Of a stretch of DNA of 64,000 bases, positions 38,257 to 49,266 are shown in pieces (within the stretch, counting starts at the first letter, position 1; each line of letters opens with the position of its first letter). A program made the translations under genes and the position numbers. The notes beneath the pieces were generated by a model. That model did no database searches and was not told where the DNA came from. It worked only from the letters and a program-made list of their open reading frames with translations. This stretch comes from Hippopus hippopus (lineage: Eukaryota; Mollusca; Bivalvia; Cardiida; Cardiidae): NCBI GenBank assembly GCA_946811185.2, contig OX328102.1:50135619-50199618 (forward strand), given 5' to 3'.

Positions 38257-38526
38257 TATATGGCCTGCAACATGCGAAAAGGGACATTCGGACATTTGCG
38301 TAAAGTGTCGTCTCGGATCAGCCTGCGCAGTCCGCGCAGTCTGATCCAAGACAAAACTTTCCGATTGTGTGTGATTTTCTGTTTCACGCAAGTCTACTGT
38401 TGGACAAAATCTAATGTAGTCGTAAAGTGCAGTCTCGGATTAGCCTGCGCGGAGTGCGCAGGTTGATCCAATACGACACTTTACGCAAATGTCCGAATGC
38501 CCCTTTTCAGTTGTTGCAGGCCATAT
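38257..38526. mobile_element. TA-flanked MITE, family A, copy 2
   Basis: TGGCCTGCAACATGCGAAAA and its complement at the ends, TA flanks, inner CATTTGCGTAAAGTGTCGTC and CGCGCAGTCTGATCC palindromes. Confidence 0.8.
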
Positions 38527-38560
38527 GGAAGTGGATAAACCTCATACTTCATATTGGAAA

Positions 38561-38815
38561 TGAACCATGCTCTGTAAATAGGGGGTTTAATACATTTGCA
38601 CAAAGTTATCCACCCATGTCAGGTTGGTAGGCCGCAGGCTTACCTGGGTCAAAACTTATTGCTGTTAGTCAATTTTCTGCATGTTAAGGGACCATTCTAC
38701 TTCATGATTTAGATATTTGGTAGTCAAAATGGATTTTATGTATTGATGATTATGTGAAGACTTGAGTGGTATAATACATCACTGAGATGTGTAAACCTAC
38801 TTCTGCCAGACCATC
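38561..38815 (+). mobile_element. MITE family B, copy
   Basis: Starts TGAACCATGCTCTG and has GTCAAAATGGATTTTATG and ATCACTGAGATGTG; the right end is worn. Confidence 0.7.
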
Positions 38816-39354
38816 ACTTAAATGTTCTTGACATTTAATCCAGACAGTCTTAAGTAAGCACCCAGGGAAAACTCAAACTGAGCTTGCTTAAGACAGGTGC
38901 TTGCTTATTAATGCTTCATACAGCAAAAAATTCAATATGTTTAACCCTCTGGGAATTTGATACATGCTGGCTTAATACAGGGTGCTTGTTTAATAGAGGT
39001 GACCACTAAGATATGTGTTTCAGTATATGCTCAGGGCAACTTTCAGATGTTTTTAGCCTATCATACTATGTTTTTTTTTTCAAATTAGTTTTTTTTCTCA
39101 TTTCTTTTAAGATGTAGCGCATTTCTATAGATTATTTTCTTTTGAGAGGAATGGGGATTCACGATGTAAGACCTCTTGTAGAAACATTGTAGCAAAAGGA
39201 TAAATTGCTCATAGCAGATGATTTCTCTCTTTGTCACAATTTTCATACATATTCATGTGTAAAAAATCGATTCATGTTTATATTTTACAAGGATGCTATC
39301 AAAGTCTGCTGTGTTTTTATTTGTCGCTGGATATTAAGGTTTAGAAGTGTACTT

Positions 39355-39680
39355 AAGGTCTATGGCTCCAAACTCTCATATTAAAAGACGGAATGCTGCC
39401 GAGATTGGCCAAATAACCGTTATGAAAACGTCAGAGTTATACGATACTTACCGATGGGTTAATGAGTCTACGGCCCCTATCTCTGATATTAAAAGATGGA
39501 AGCTGCCTAGATTGGCAGAATAGCCTTTATGAAAATGTCGATGTTACACGATATTTAGTTAGGGATCGTTAATCCATTGTTAAATATTGTGTATCATAGA
39601 CATTTTTGCGAAGGCTGTTTGGCCAATCTTGGCAGCTTCCATCTTTTAATATGAGAATTGGGGGTTGTAGACCTTCACCA
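39355..39680. repeat. Tandem and inverted repeat unit
   Basis: CTCATATTAAAAGACGGAA, CTGATATTAAAAGATGGAAG and the inverted CTTCCATCTTTTAATATGAG near 39640 form a foldback of about 300 bp. Confidence 0.6.
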
Positions 39681-40797
39681 CTTACAAATATTTCAGTTAC
39701 TCGATCTTTTCATCAGTCATTATTGTTTAGGTTTTTATTTATTTATACTCTATTCCTGCCACACTCTCAAGTCACTATATTATTGTTTTATATTTTTTTC
39801 ATAGCTGTTTCTTTTTAAACAGATCTGAATATAAGTATACCCATTAAACTTATTTAATCCCCACAGGAATAAGTGTACATTATCATGTATGCCAATTTAA
39901 TGTTCTTTTATTCCAAAGCCCTGAAAATAAAAAGAGAGAAAATGAAACTTTATTCAATGGCTGCATGAGTTAAGCTTTCATACTGATCAAGGAAAATATC
40001 TCCTATTAAATAATTAGATAATGTGTTCTGTTATTCTTTATCTCCTTTGACTATCAGACCGGGCTGTAATATGATACCTACTCAATGTTTTTTGATCGAA
40101 AATGTTCATTTTTTAGTAATAATGATTTATTTTTGTGTTAGTGGTTGTGCTTGGATGGATCGAATATTTAACATGAAAGGAAGTTTGTATCATTGTATTT
40201 TTTTGTTCCAAAGCTTAACCATTTGTGTTATAGAAATAATGTTTTTCCGTTACTAAAGTTATTGAATTTACCTTGTCAAAGTACTCTTTGTTAGAGTCAT
40301 TGATATTTGGTATGAATGATACTCAATTAGACCTGCTTGTATTGACACTAACATCATCTTGGCATGTGAAAAAGATAGGATTTTTAGGGCGGACTTGGCT
40401 TACTGTTATTTTCTCCAAGAAATTTTATTGAAAAGCACACTCTTTATACTTTAATGTATATGTCAATGCCAATTAAGTGTGTGGGATGTTTATGTAAAAG
40501 GCAGTGGAGCAAAATAGGGCCATCATGGTCCTCTTTTTTTTTTATATAAATAGGTTTTCATTAGCTTATCATCTGAGCATTCTGTAGCATCTTTTTGTAG
40601 ACAGTTTAAGATTGTGTGTATGTGTGTTTCACTTAAAGTCTTTTGTCCCCCAAGTTGGTCACATGTGTGTGTTATTATACTAACTCATCATCAACAAACA
40701 GTTAAATCTCTACCAGATTACAAAATTTTGGACTCATCTTATTGGAAGGCAGTTTGGCCAGAATCTTGATAAATTACATGCATAAAGTATTTCTAAG

Positions 40798-40862
40798 ACA
40801 AAAAGTAGATCCAAGATCATGCTGCACAATTTTTGTTGTCTGATCTCAATTTACACAGTCTG
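40798..40862. repeat. 70-bp palindrome family, copy
   Basis: GTAGATCCAAGATCATGCTG ... TGATCTCAATTTACACAG. Confidence 0.6.
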
Positions 40863-41193
40863 TATTACATGTGCTCAACAGTTACTGACTGTGTGAGAAG
40901 CCAGCAACGGATTCAGTTTTACAATTTCAATATGAAATGATTTTGATAGCTGATTATCTATGCAGATTTTTTTTTCTCAATGAGTCATGAATTTAAGAGA
41001 TGCCTATCTCCTTAGATGGTTTTTTTTTTTTCACATTAATCTTGGATCTTTTAATAAACCCTTCCTGTAATCTATAAAATTAGCAAAACCCTTAGTGTGC
41101 ATAAAAAGAAACTCAGAATGGACATCATCAATAAAGGCATTATCCAAATATAGCAAGTATAGGACTATTCTTGGCCAGAATAAATTGGCGTAG

Positions 41194-41237
41194 CAGACGG
41201 TACAGTTTGTATAGTTTGATCTTGATCTACTGTGCTC
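41194..41237. repeat. 70-bp palindrome family, half copy
   Basis: GTTTGATCTTGATCTACTGT only. Confidence 0.45.
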
Positions 41238-41312
41238 TTCAAAGGCACCTTATATTGTGTTTGACGATCAAAGGGACAATCAACTTATGTAAATCAGAGT
41301 GATATGAATACA

Positions 41313-41555
41313 TGAACCATGCTCTGGGAAAAGAAGCTAAATGCATCTGGAAAAGGTATCTATCTATGTCAGTCCACACGGACCTCAAAACTTTTTGCTA
41401 TTTGTAAATTTTCTGCATGTCAAAGGACCATTCTACCTTCTGATTCAGCCGATTGTTAGACAAAATGGATTTTATGGATCCACAATCATGTATTGACTTG
41501 ATTGGTGTAATGCATCATGGAGATACATTATACCTAGTTTGACCAGAGTGTTGTT
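41313..41555 (+). mobile_element. MITE family B, copy
   Basis: Starts TGAACCATGCTCTGGG and includes GTTAGACAAAATGGATTTTA; the right end has ACCAGAGTGTTGTTCA. Confidence 0.7.
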
Positions 41556-42277
41556 CACATGTACAAAAAAAAAAGATTGCTTAATCACTTTTCTTATTTT
41601 GCTTAAAGTCTTTTCTATTTCCAAATGGATTGTTACAAGCAATTTTTGCTCTTCTAGCCAAGGGCCAGGGGAGCTTATCTTATGATGTTGGTTTCCGTTA
41701 TCTGTTTGTCTGTCCATCCGTCTGTTCATCTTTAAGACTTTTTCTTGTTTAAGGGATACAGTTTGCATGTGTGGTTAGATTTATTTTGAAATTTGCACAA
41801 TTTGCTTTTATCATCTATAGCTTCACCCTATTGAATTTCAAGAAAATGTGACAAGGGATTCTTTTGTTTATGCCATGAAGTCTACATTTTTTAACTGATT
41901 CTTTTGTAACTCATTCAAATCATTTGTATCACCAATTGGTTGAATCCTATCGAAAATGAAGAAAGTCCAAAAATCAGTTAATTCAAGGGCGGATGTCTTC
42001 AGAACGTTATTATTACACTTTCCATTTCAGGAAACTTGAAATGTGACATTCATTTTGTAACAACATCTCTGATTGGCTGAGCTATAATAAGCAGTATAAG
42101 AAATTGTTTCTTTTTTCAGAAGATCCAATGGAAAAGGCTCTTGTCTGATTTATTATAAAGAGATTGTTTATTTTGTGTGCTTTGTTTAAAATTATTGTAT
42201 ATAAAGAAAAAAAAATTAACATATAAAAAAAATTTTAACATGTAAAAGATGTACAATTCTCATATTGCTTATTTCAG

Positions 42278-42448
42278 AGTCTTGAAGAATTAGTTTCCTC
42301 TTTAGTGATTGCGCTTGATCGTCAACGGCTTCGCGGACCTTGTACATCCACCGACTATGAGAATGTAATGAAGAGTCTACGTTACCAGCTTGTTGGCATG
42401 GCAATGGGATACACATGTAATCAGATGACTCCTAGAATTGAGGTCAAG
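42278..42448 (+). CDS. Host gene, second recognised coding exon
   Basis: The acceptor TTGCTTATTTCAG ends at 42277 and a donor AAG/GTGGGT follows 42448. The exon is 57 codons, phase 0 at both ends, matching the phase-0 donor at 19402. It reads SLEELVSSLVIALDRQRLRG, then a conserved-looking helical stretch with YENVMKSLRYQLVGMAMGYT. An alternative donor two codons earlier (GAG/GTCAAG) is weaker. Family unknown. Confidence 0.55.
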
Positions 42449-43223
42449 GTGGGTGCAAAATACTTTTTAGTTGTACCCTTTCCCAACATACACGCAGTAG
42501 TGTTACAGTTTTACTTTAGCAATGTACCAAGCATTCCTGAATTATCATTAATTCGATGATTTTGTCCATCTTAGAAAACAGAACTGTCAATATCGTCTGC
42601 TAATTGTTTCGGTTTACATGCAGAAAATCATCAACTTCCGGGAATTGGTATTAATCGAAACTAATAAATTAAGATCGAAATAAATTCATCTTGACAGCTT
42701 TGGTATTTGGATGGAAAGGCAGTACTTCACTCATATTCATTATGATAAATAAGTTTTGGAGACATGTAACTGATATATTTAAGTAGAGAAGAAAAAAAAT
42801 GGCAGACTTTTTTTTTTGCAAAATCAAAGTCTGTGAGGTAGGAAAGGGAAGTCACTCTTAGTTCATAGGAATGATCCGATGCAGTTGTGCTGGATGTGAA
42901 CGTGATTTTTACATCTACGTTCGAGCATTAATTTAAAAAGTGATCAAACACTAATTGCCTAATTATTTTTAGTGCGCGTTTGTCACACACTGATTTTGAA
43001 AATATGCGTGAATGATGAAAAACTCGGGCGATTCTCGCAAACGTGTGCTCTGGATCAGACACTGCAATGACATTATCCTAATTACTTCACAAGTAGATGC
43101 CATTAAAACCTGACTATTCGACTAAACATGCACTTCCAGTTGCATAAAACTTGTTAACTAGTGCAGTGTTTGCATGAGCCACAATGCCCATGAGAGAAAA
43201 GTGGTGAAGACATAGGGTCTTGG

Positions 43224-43296
43224 GATCTTGAGGGAACTTGGAGCAATCTGGATGACCGTTACGGTCATCCAGATTGCTCCAAGTTCCCTCAAGATC
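43224..43296. repeat. Perfect 73-bp palindrome
   Basis: Two exact 36-bp arms with a single T between them (43260). The left arm begins GATCTTGAGGGAACTTGGAG and ends GGATGACCGT. The sequence is not AT-rich and belongs to none of the MITE families seen here. Confidence 0.95.
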
Positions 43297-43668
43297 ATGA
43301 CAACATTTTTGCAGATCAAAAATTTGGCCATGATTACCCCAATTTATTGTTAACTTTGAGAGAGCGTAAATTGAACAGAGAAATCATAGTAGAAGGTAGC
43401 ACAACTTAACAGACCTTAACATGGTGCATCAGACTTTGATGGTCCATTGTGATCCATAGGTGATCTTTGTGAATTTGGAAACATAATTCAGTAAGTTTCA
43501 CTACTTCATGCCTCATGTTAAGAAATTAAGAATATTTTCTCAATTGCTTCCTTCGATTAACACTTTACCATGGTCTCACCTGGCAGGTCTGCCTTTTTTT
43601 TTGGTTTTTCTGCTCTCTTCTATCATATTCATAATAAATGTACCCAAAAATGCCCGGCCAACTCAGCA

Positions 43669-43740
43669 TCTTGGTTATGTCTTATTGGCATGGCTTGTTT
43701 CTCATCTTGGTTATGTCTTATTGGCATGGCTTGTTTCTCT
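43669..43740 (+). repeat. 36-bp direct duplication
   Basis: CATCTTGGTTATGTCTTATT plus GGCATGGCTTGTTTCT occurs twice without spacer. Confidence 0.85.
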
Positions 43741-44017
43741 TTTGAATTTCTGGAGAGGATGAGAGGATGGATAGAATGTGTTTTATTTATTATTGCCACT
43801 GATAGATGGATGACCAATGCCATCTAATTATACCAAAACTGTGTGCAAATTGTGACCATCACAACCAAATCATTGACATAAGTCGTAGCAGGGCTGTACA
43901 AAACTTGATAATGTAAGGGATCTGAACATGACAAAACGTGATAGCTGATCTAGTAACCATTAGAGAACTGTAAGAGAACATAATGAAAATTGTGATATAT
44001 CTTGACCAGGATTTTAG

Positions 44018-44173
44018 TTTCGTAATAAGTTGCTGAAACATGTAAAAGAATACACTGAGAGTGTAAGAAAGCATAGGGAAGCAAAATTAATGCAATTACT
44101 CGTGGAGTTCTGCGCTGTTTTTGAAATTGTGGTTAATTTAACGCATTATAACTCAGAAGAGCTTCCAGAAGAA
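44018..44173 (+). CDS. Host gene, third recognised coding exon
   Basis: 52 codons between GATTTTAG (ending 44017) and a strong donor GAA/GTAAGT (44173/44174), phase 0 on both sides. It begins FRNKLLKHVKEYTESVRKHR, followed by a hydrophobic helix with MQLLVEFCAVFEIVVNL; it has the look of a helical bundle segment. A hairpin MITE begins within 20 bp of its donor. The following exons are not found in this window. Confidence 0.55.
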
Positions 44174-44187
44174 GTAAGTACATGTAT

Positions 44188-44418
44188 TTATTCTTTACCA
44201 AACGAAAAAAATTTAGACTGGTCCAAATTGAAAGCATTTGCTGATGACAAATTGAATACTGCTGAGATAGTGAGATCTGCCTTTAAAAAGATAGAAAACA
44301 ATCTGAGAAAAGTAGAAAATGTTGGTTTATACCAGAATTTTCTAATTGTCGAACAATGTTTTTAGAATGCTTTTTCTTCAGGGTTGTTGTAACACTGGCT
44401 TGTTTGGGAAAGGGTTAA
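44188..44418 (+). mobile_element. TTAA hairpin MITE, copy
   Basis: TTCTTTACCAAACGAAAAAA to GGGAAAGGGTTAA. Confidence 0.75.
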
Positions 44419-44754
44419 CTATGCATTTGAAAGGTCAAGTAAACAATGAATGTTACTAAGCTGAATGTAAAAAATGATAATTTACATAAACAAAGGTCTA
44501 CCGTTTTTTAAAAACCTTGATAAGATCAGTGCTACTTCAATTTGCTTTTCAAACGAGATCAACGAATGTCCATGAAGAGCCAGTTCGGAATTGTTTGTCG
44601 TAGATCTTCGTAAACACACGCATCAAAACAGTACTTTATCGATCCTTTGCTTTATGGCATACAGCTACTCATTACAATTTCCGAATTACTTATTTTACCT
44701 TGATCTAAATACAGTGAACTGTAACATTGCTCCGCTCTGCCAGGTCAAGTTCTT

Positions 44755-44995
44755 ACAGCCTATACCAAACCACAAAATTTTAGACGTGTCCAAATTTAAA
44801 GCTTTTTCAGACAACAGATTATAGTGGCTCAAATTGTGTTATTTGTTTCTGAAAGGGTTGAAAACATTGTGGAAAAAGGAGAAAATGCTGATACCAGTAT
44901 TTCTTCCTTTTCCCACAATGTTTTTAAATGGCTTCTTTCTCAAAGCTTTTTCTTCTTTCACTGTCAAAGCTCTTGATTAGTTGGTAAAGGTTTAA
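44755..44995 (+). mobile_element. TTAA hairpin MITE, copy
   Basis: ACCAAACCACAAAATTTTAG; hairpin intact; ends GTTGGTAAAGGTTTAA. Confidence 0.75.
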
Positions 44996-45155
44996 AGCCA
45001 TTTCAAACATTGTAAAATATCACGGGGGCAAGAGTACCTATTCAGGCTTTCCTGGAGTTCCTTTTACCAGCACTTTGCATAACATTCTTTCCATGATACT
45101 GGCTGCTTTCCCTACAAAAATGTCACTTTGAAACAATAATCAGATGTGAGAAAGA
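44996..45155 (-). mobile_element. SINE family S1, worn reverse copy
   Basis: TTTCCTGGAGTTCCTTTTAC, CATGATACTGGCTGCTTTCC. It directly abuts the hairpin MITE. Confidence 0.55.
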
Positions 45156-45185
45156 AATATTTTCCAACATAGGTAATATTTGACT

Positions 45186-45406
45186 TTTTTTACCATAAAA
45201 TCATGAGTTTAAACTACTCCTAGGAAAAAACCGTTTGAAAACCTTGTAGGAATAAGACCAATGGTTACCAGCATTTTCTCCTTTTCCTACAAGATTCTCT
45301 ACAGTTTCACAGTCAATTCCAATTATTTCAGCTAAATTTGATATGTCACCTGCAAATGCTTTCAATTTGGACAAGTCGTAAATTTTGTCATTTAGCAAAA
45401 AGTTAA
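45186..45406 (-). mobile_element. TTAA hairpin MITE, reverse copy
   Basis: Hairpin GAAAACCTTGTAGGAATAAG / CTCCTTTTCCTACAAGATTC; ends AGCAAAAAGTTAA. Confidence 0.75.
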
Positions 45407-45552
45407 GAAGTATTAGGACATATTGATAGTGATTGGTATTTCGCCTAGACCTGTCTCAGTAAGCAGTAGAGATGAGCACTTAAGTTAAGTGTCTGTAGAT
45501 AATAGAGCACTGATATGTTTTGAAATCCAGTGATGATTAAAGTCCTAGACCC

Positions 45553-45787
45553 TTAACCCTTTATCACACAATCCTGAGTTTTAACAGCCTTGAGGACGAA
45601 AGCTTTTGAAAACATTGTTGGAAAAGAAGAAAATGCTGTTAACCAGCATTTTCTCCTTTTCCCACAATGTTTTCTACCCTTCCAGAGACATATCCCTCAA
45701 TTTGAACTATATTTGATCAATGGTTTGATGCATGCAAATGCTTTAAATTTGGACAAGTCCAAAATTGTGTTGTTTGTTAAAGAGTTA
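45553..45787 (-). mobile_element. TTAA hairpin MITE, reverse copy
   Basis: TTAACCCTTTATCACACAAT to TTTGTTAAAGAGTTA; hairpin intact. Confidence 0.8.
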
Positions 45788-45804
45788 TGTGCCTTTCACA
45801 ATTA

Positions 45805-46026
45805 GGCCTAACAAAAATATGTGTGTTTAGGGTTTCAGTCCGAAATGCTGTAGGTAGGGTAGGTAGGGATTTATTTTTTTTTCCAGATTTTTTTACATGG
45901 ACCATGTACTGAAATCACACCCGACAGATTTTTTTTTTTCTAATCATAGCGTAAAAAGTTTAGGGTCGGCAGCATTTTCTAGGTAGGGTGGGGAAACCCT
46001 AAACACAGGTATTTTTTTTTTATGCC
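45805..46026. mobile_element. Short relative of the Harbinger-like element
   Basis: Ends GGCCTAACAAAAATATGTGT and, reversed, GGGCATAAAAAAAAATACCT; inner GTAGGTAGGGTAGGTAGGG and AGGTAGGGTGGGG as in 30749-33594. Confidence 0.6.
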
Positions 46027-46041
46027 CAACTGTTGCCTTTT

Positions 46042-46106
46042 GGTCAGTGTAGATCAAGATCAGAATGTACAAAATGTGCAGTCTGATCCATGGTCTACAC
46101 TGTCTG
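46042..46106. repeat. 70-bp palindrome family, well-kept copy
   Basis: GGTCAGTGTAGATCAAGATC ... TGATCCATGGTCTACACTGT. Confidence 0.7.
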
Positions 46107-46342
46107 TTTTGCTGAGATATTCTAAAGCAGAGCAGCCCTGAAATTGTAATCAGTTGGGTTTTGTTTCTAGTTTGAAAGTATCTTTTCTGCTTATTTGTGC
46201 ACTCGAAGGGTGAACAACCTGGTGATAATGTAATCCTTTAGTCATTTCATCTTGACGTCACTGTTTCCAAGTGGCACCAGCTCTATCTGATAAATTTTGG
46301 ATTTTTCGTCAGTTTCTTGTTTTCACAGTCTGAATTTTTCTG

Positions 46343-46532
46343 TTGAATCCTTTATCAGCCGTAAAAAATTTTTGGAGTTGTTCATGTTGAAAACATTTGA
46401 AGACTAATGTGGCTCAAATGGTGAAATTCTTCCTTGAAAGGGAAGAAACTATTTTGAAAAAAGGAGAAAATACTGGTTTTCAGCGTTTTTGCCTGTTCCC
46501 ACAATAGTCTTAAATGCCTTTGAGGGTTATTG
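46343..46532 (+). mobile_element. TTAA hairpin MITE, worn copy
   Basis: ATCCTTTATCAGCCGTAAAA and GAAAAAAGGAGAAAATACTG. Confidence 0.6.
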
Positions 46533-46753
46533 GACCCAATCCTACAAAATCCCAAGTTTCAACAACCCTTATAAAGGAGGCTTTTGAAAACATTGTGGAA
46601 AAAGGAGAAACTGCTGATTATCAGCATTTTCTCCTATTCTCACAATGTTTTCTACCTTTCCAAATACAAATTTCTAGTTTCAAGTCACATTTATTTTGTC
46701 GTCTGCAAGTGCTTTCAATTCAATCTAAATGTTGTCGTGTGGTGTTGAGTTAA
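46533..46753 (-). mobile_element. TTAA hairpin MITE, reverse copy
   Basis: Hairpin GAAAACATTGTGGAAAAAGG / TTTCTCCTATTCTCACAATG; ends GTGGTGTTGAGTTAA. Confidence 0.7.
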
Positions 46754-46930
46754 TTTGTAACCTGAAACATAATTTACATTAAGGCAACATTGAAAAGTTT
46801 GTGTTAAGTATGGATAGTCAATTTAAATTAAAGTTTAATATATAAGTACATGTGATCACCTTGCTAAGAAATGAGAGCAATTTTTCCCTTTGCATCATTG
46901 TTTTAAAACAGTTCTCTGCAGAATCCTGTT

Positions 46931-47130
46931 AGTCCTTTCCTTTACAGTCCCCATGTTTTAACTACTCAGAGGAAGATGGCTTATGAAAACATTGTGGGAA
47001 AAGGGAGAAAATGCTGTTAGCCAGCTTTTTCTCCTTTTCCCTCAAAGCTTTCAATCCTTGGTAGAACAAAAGTTTATTATTTGAGCCATGCTTAATTTGT
47101 TGCCTGCAGATACTTTCAATTTGAGATTAC
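46931..47130 (-). mobile_element. TTAA hairpin MITE, reverse copy
   Basis: GAGGAAGATGGCTTATGAAA, then a near-perfect hairpin. Confidence 0.7.
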
Positions 47131-47402
47131 AGTGAAAAAAGATATGGGTCATCATGCTTGTTTCTGAGAAATTTGCCATTGTAAAAGGTATATATACAGT
47201 TCCAAAAATCAGCTAATATTGGATTTAACACGTCTTTTTTTTATAGTCAGTTTAACAGGAAAATTACCAAAGGAATATACAAATATACATCATTTTGATT
47301 AAAACTCATTTAGTTTTGCACAAAAAATATATAAAAGCCTGGTTTTGAGCATGGTAAATATGCATGTTATATATAGACCATCATTTTTTCAAGAAAAAAA
47401 AG

Positions 47403-47490
47403 GATAAAAGCTCAGCAGACATAGTGGGAAAAGGAGAAATTGCTCATTAGGAGTGATTTCTCCTTTTCCCTCAATAATTTTCAAAATGGA
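47403..47490. mobile_element. TTAA hairpin MITE, hairpin only
   Basis: AGTGGGAAAAGGAGAAATTG / CAATTTCTCC-type arm at GATTTCTCCTTTTCCCTC. Confidence 0.6.
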
Positions 47491-47819
47491 AACAGCTATA
47501 CTTCACAGCTTTAAAATTCCAGCTTTTATTTGCTTGATTGGTGTGTAACACGGTGTCAACAGTATTTCAGTTATTTCATGGTGACAGTTCACAGATCCAT
47601 TTTTTTCTCTATACTAATACTACTGAAGAAAGTGCTACTTGTTTCATTGCACTATTAGTATTACCATATTATGTGGGAAAAATACATAGATCTACCTGTG
47701 CACTTTTGATTCACTCTTCATGACAAAAACACATGCGCAGTAGGATGCTCGCGACCATTTGTAATATACGTTGTTGAAAGCTTACACTACTGAGCATCAC
47801 TGTAGCTGCCTTTGCAAGG

Positions 47820-47880
47820 AGCTGATAAAATAGATCAGACCACATAAATGTGCAACCTGGTCTTAGTCTGCACTATCAGC
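47820..47880. repeat. 70-bp palindrome family, worn copy
   Basis: AGCTGATAAAATAGATCAGA ... GTCTGCACTATCAGC. Confidence 0.5.
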
Positions 47881-47967
47881 TATTCAGTCAGATATTCTGG
47901 TGCACTGCAATATTAAAGTCTCTCTTCCCTGATTGATCATGAAAATGTCTATTGATTTATCTAATTT

Positions 47968-48069
47968 ATAAACTTTTTACAATATGATACAATTTTAGAC
48001 TTGTCCAAATTTAAAGCTTTTGCAGACTTAAGGGTCATTAAAACTCAGGATTGTGCGGTAAAGAGATAA
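47968..48069 (+). mobile_element. TTAA hairpin MITE lacking its hairpin
   Basis: ATTTTAGACTTGTCCAAATT joins directly to GGGTCATTAAAACTCAGGAT; the central hairpin has been deleted cleanly. Confidence 0.7.
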
Positions 48070-48285
48070 GGGTTAAAAAATATTATTGTATTGTTTGATT
48101 TGAATCTCTACCATGCCTGCACATAATAAGTGCATTTTAAATGGCATACCAACATGAAAGGACAGTTATCTTTTAAAGCTATTGTTCTCTTTTTTGTCAT
48201 TTTTAAAATTTCTACAATATCTATTTGACAGGGATTGAAATTATAATCAAAACTACAAGCATTGTTTGGGTTTTGTTGATTTATT

Positions 48286-48507
48286 AACAATTATCTAGAC
48301 AAAAGTTTTGATTTGTCAAAATCCAAAGCATATACACAAACTGCAAATTACATGTGGATCAAATAGTGGAAATTGTGTTTGAAAAACAGAATACATTGGA
48401 AAAGGAGAAAATGGTGGTTACCAGCATTTTCTCCTTTTCCCCACAGTAGTTTCAAAAGTCATTTGCTCAAGGTTGTGAAAACTTCGGATTGTACATTGAA
48501 GGGTTAA
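48286..48507 (+). mobile_element. TTAA hairpin MITE, copy
   Basis: Hairpin ATTGGAAAAGGAGAAAATGG / CCAGCATTTTCTCCTTTTCC; ends GAAGGGTTAA and shares its TTAA with the next copy. Confidence 0.75.
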
Positions 48508-48736
48508 CTCTTTACTACGAATACAGAGCTTTATGGATCTCTAGAAAGAAAGGTTCTTAGAATATTGTTGGAAAGGAGAAAATACTTGTAACCAGCATTT
48601 TCTCCTTTTCCCACACTGTTCTCTAACCTGTATAAGAAAACCCTTAACATTTTTATTAGCCACATTTGATTTGTGTCTGCAGTTAATGCTTTCAATTTGG
48701 GCAAGTTTAAAATTTAGTTGTCTGGTAAAGAGTTAA
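48504..48736 (-). mobile_element. TTAA hairpin MITE, reverse copy
   Basis: TTAACTCTTTACTACGAATA to TCTGGTAAAGAGTTAA; it is joined head to tail with the preceding copy through one TTAA. Confidence 0.8.
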
Positions 48737-48876
48737 ACCAGTTTCCCACTATTTCGAATTTCCTACCACATTTGGTTGTCTAAATTGTCAATGGCTAACT
48801 GATTTTTGTGAGCCTTGCCGCTATTTCTGTGCATGTAAAAAACTAAACGAAGTGAAAGTTTTGCCTCTTACAAGAT

Positions 48877-49105
48877 TTAACACTTTACCAAACAATCTGG
48901 GGTTTTTAGGACTCTATTAAGGAAGGCTTTTCAAAACATTGTGGGAAAAGGAGAAAACATTGCTAACCAGAATTTTCCCTTTTGTCCACAATGCTTTCTA
49001 CTCTTTCTTAAGTATATTGCATAAAATGGGCCAAATGCAATTTGTTGTATGCAAATGCTTTTGATGTTGATGATTCTAAGATTTTGTGGTTTGGTAAAAA
49101 AGTAA
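48877..49105 (-). mobile_element. TTAA hairpin MITE, reverse copy
   Basis: TTAACACTTTACCAAACAAT, full hairpin, TTTGGTAAAAAAGTAA. Confidence 0.75.
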
Positions 49106-49209
49106 GGTCATTTGTCTATCATGACATGAAACTGTAACAAAAATTTACATAACAATGCGCTGTTTAGGCTGGTTTTTGCTAGGGTGATAGCAAAGCTTTT
49201 ATTGCTTTA

Positions 49210-49266
49210 GGTGTAGATTAAAATCAAGCTGCACAGAATTTGTAGTCTTATGGGCAGTAGTTTACG
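49210..49266. repeat. 70-bp palindrome family, worn copy
   Basis: GGTGTAGATTAAAATCAAGC and following worn arm. Confidence 0.45.

Larger units (their letters stand above)
19403..42277 (+). other. 22.9-kb intron of the host gene
   Basis: Starts GTGAGT and ends TTGCTTATTTCAG. It holds the repeats and transposons listed separately. Stretches in which I see no gene or recognised repeat are 19448-19849, 20126-20769, 21336-21874, 21939-22403, 22470-23362, 23430-23840, 25545-26800, 27092-28775, 29393-30549, 32467-33530 (apart from G- and A-runs near 32650), 37894-38256, 38816-39354, 39681-40797, 40863-41193 and 41556-42277. Confidence 0.6.
42449..44017 (+). other. Intron of the host gene
   Basis: 1.57 kb from GTGGGT to a TTTTAG acceptor. 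It contains the perfect palindrome at 43224-43296 and a 36-bp duplication at 43669-43740. The rest (42455-43220, 43300-43665, 43745-44000) shows nothing I recognise. Confidence 0.5.
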
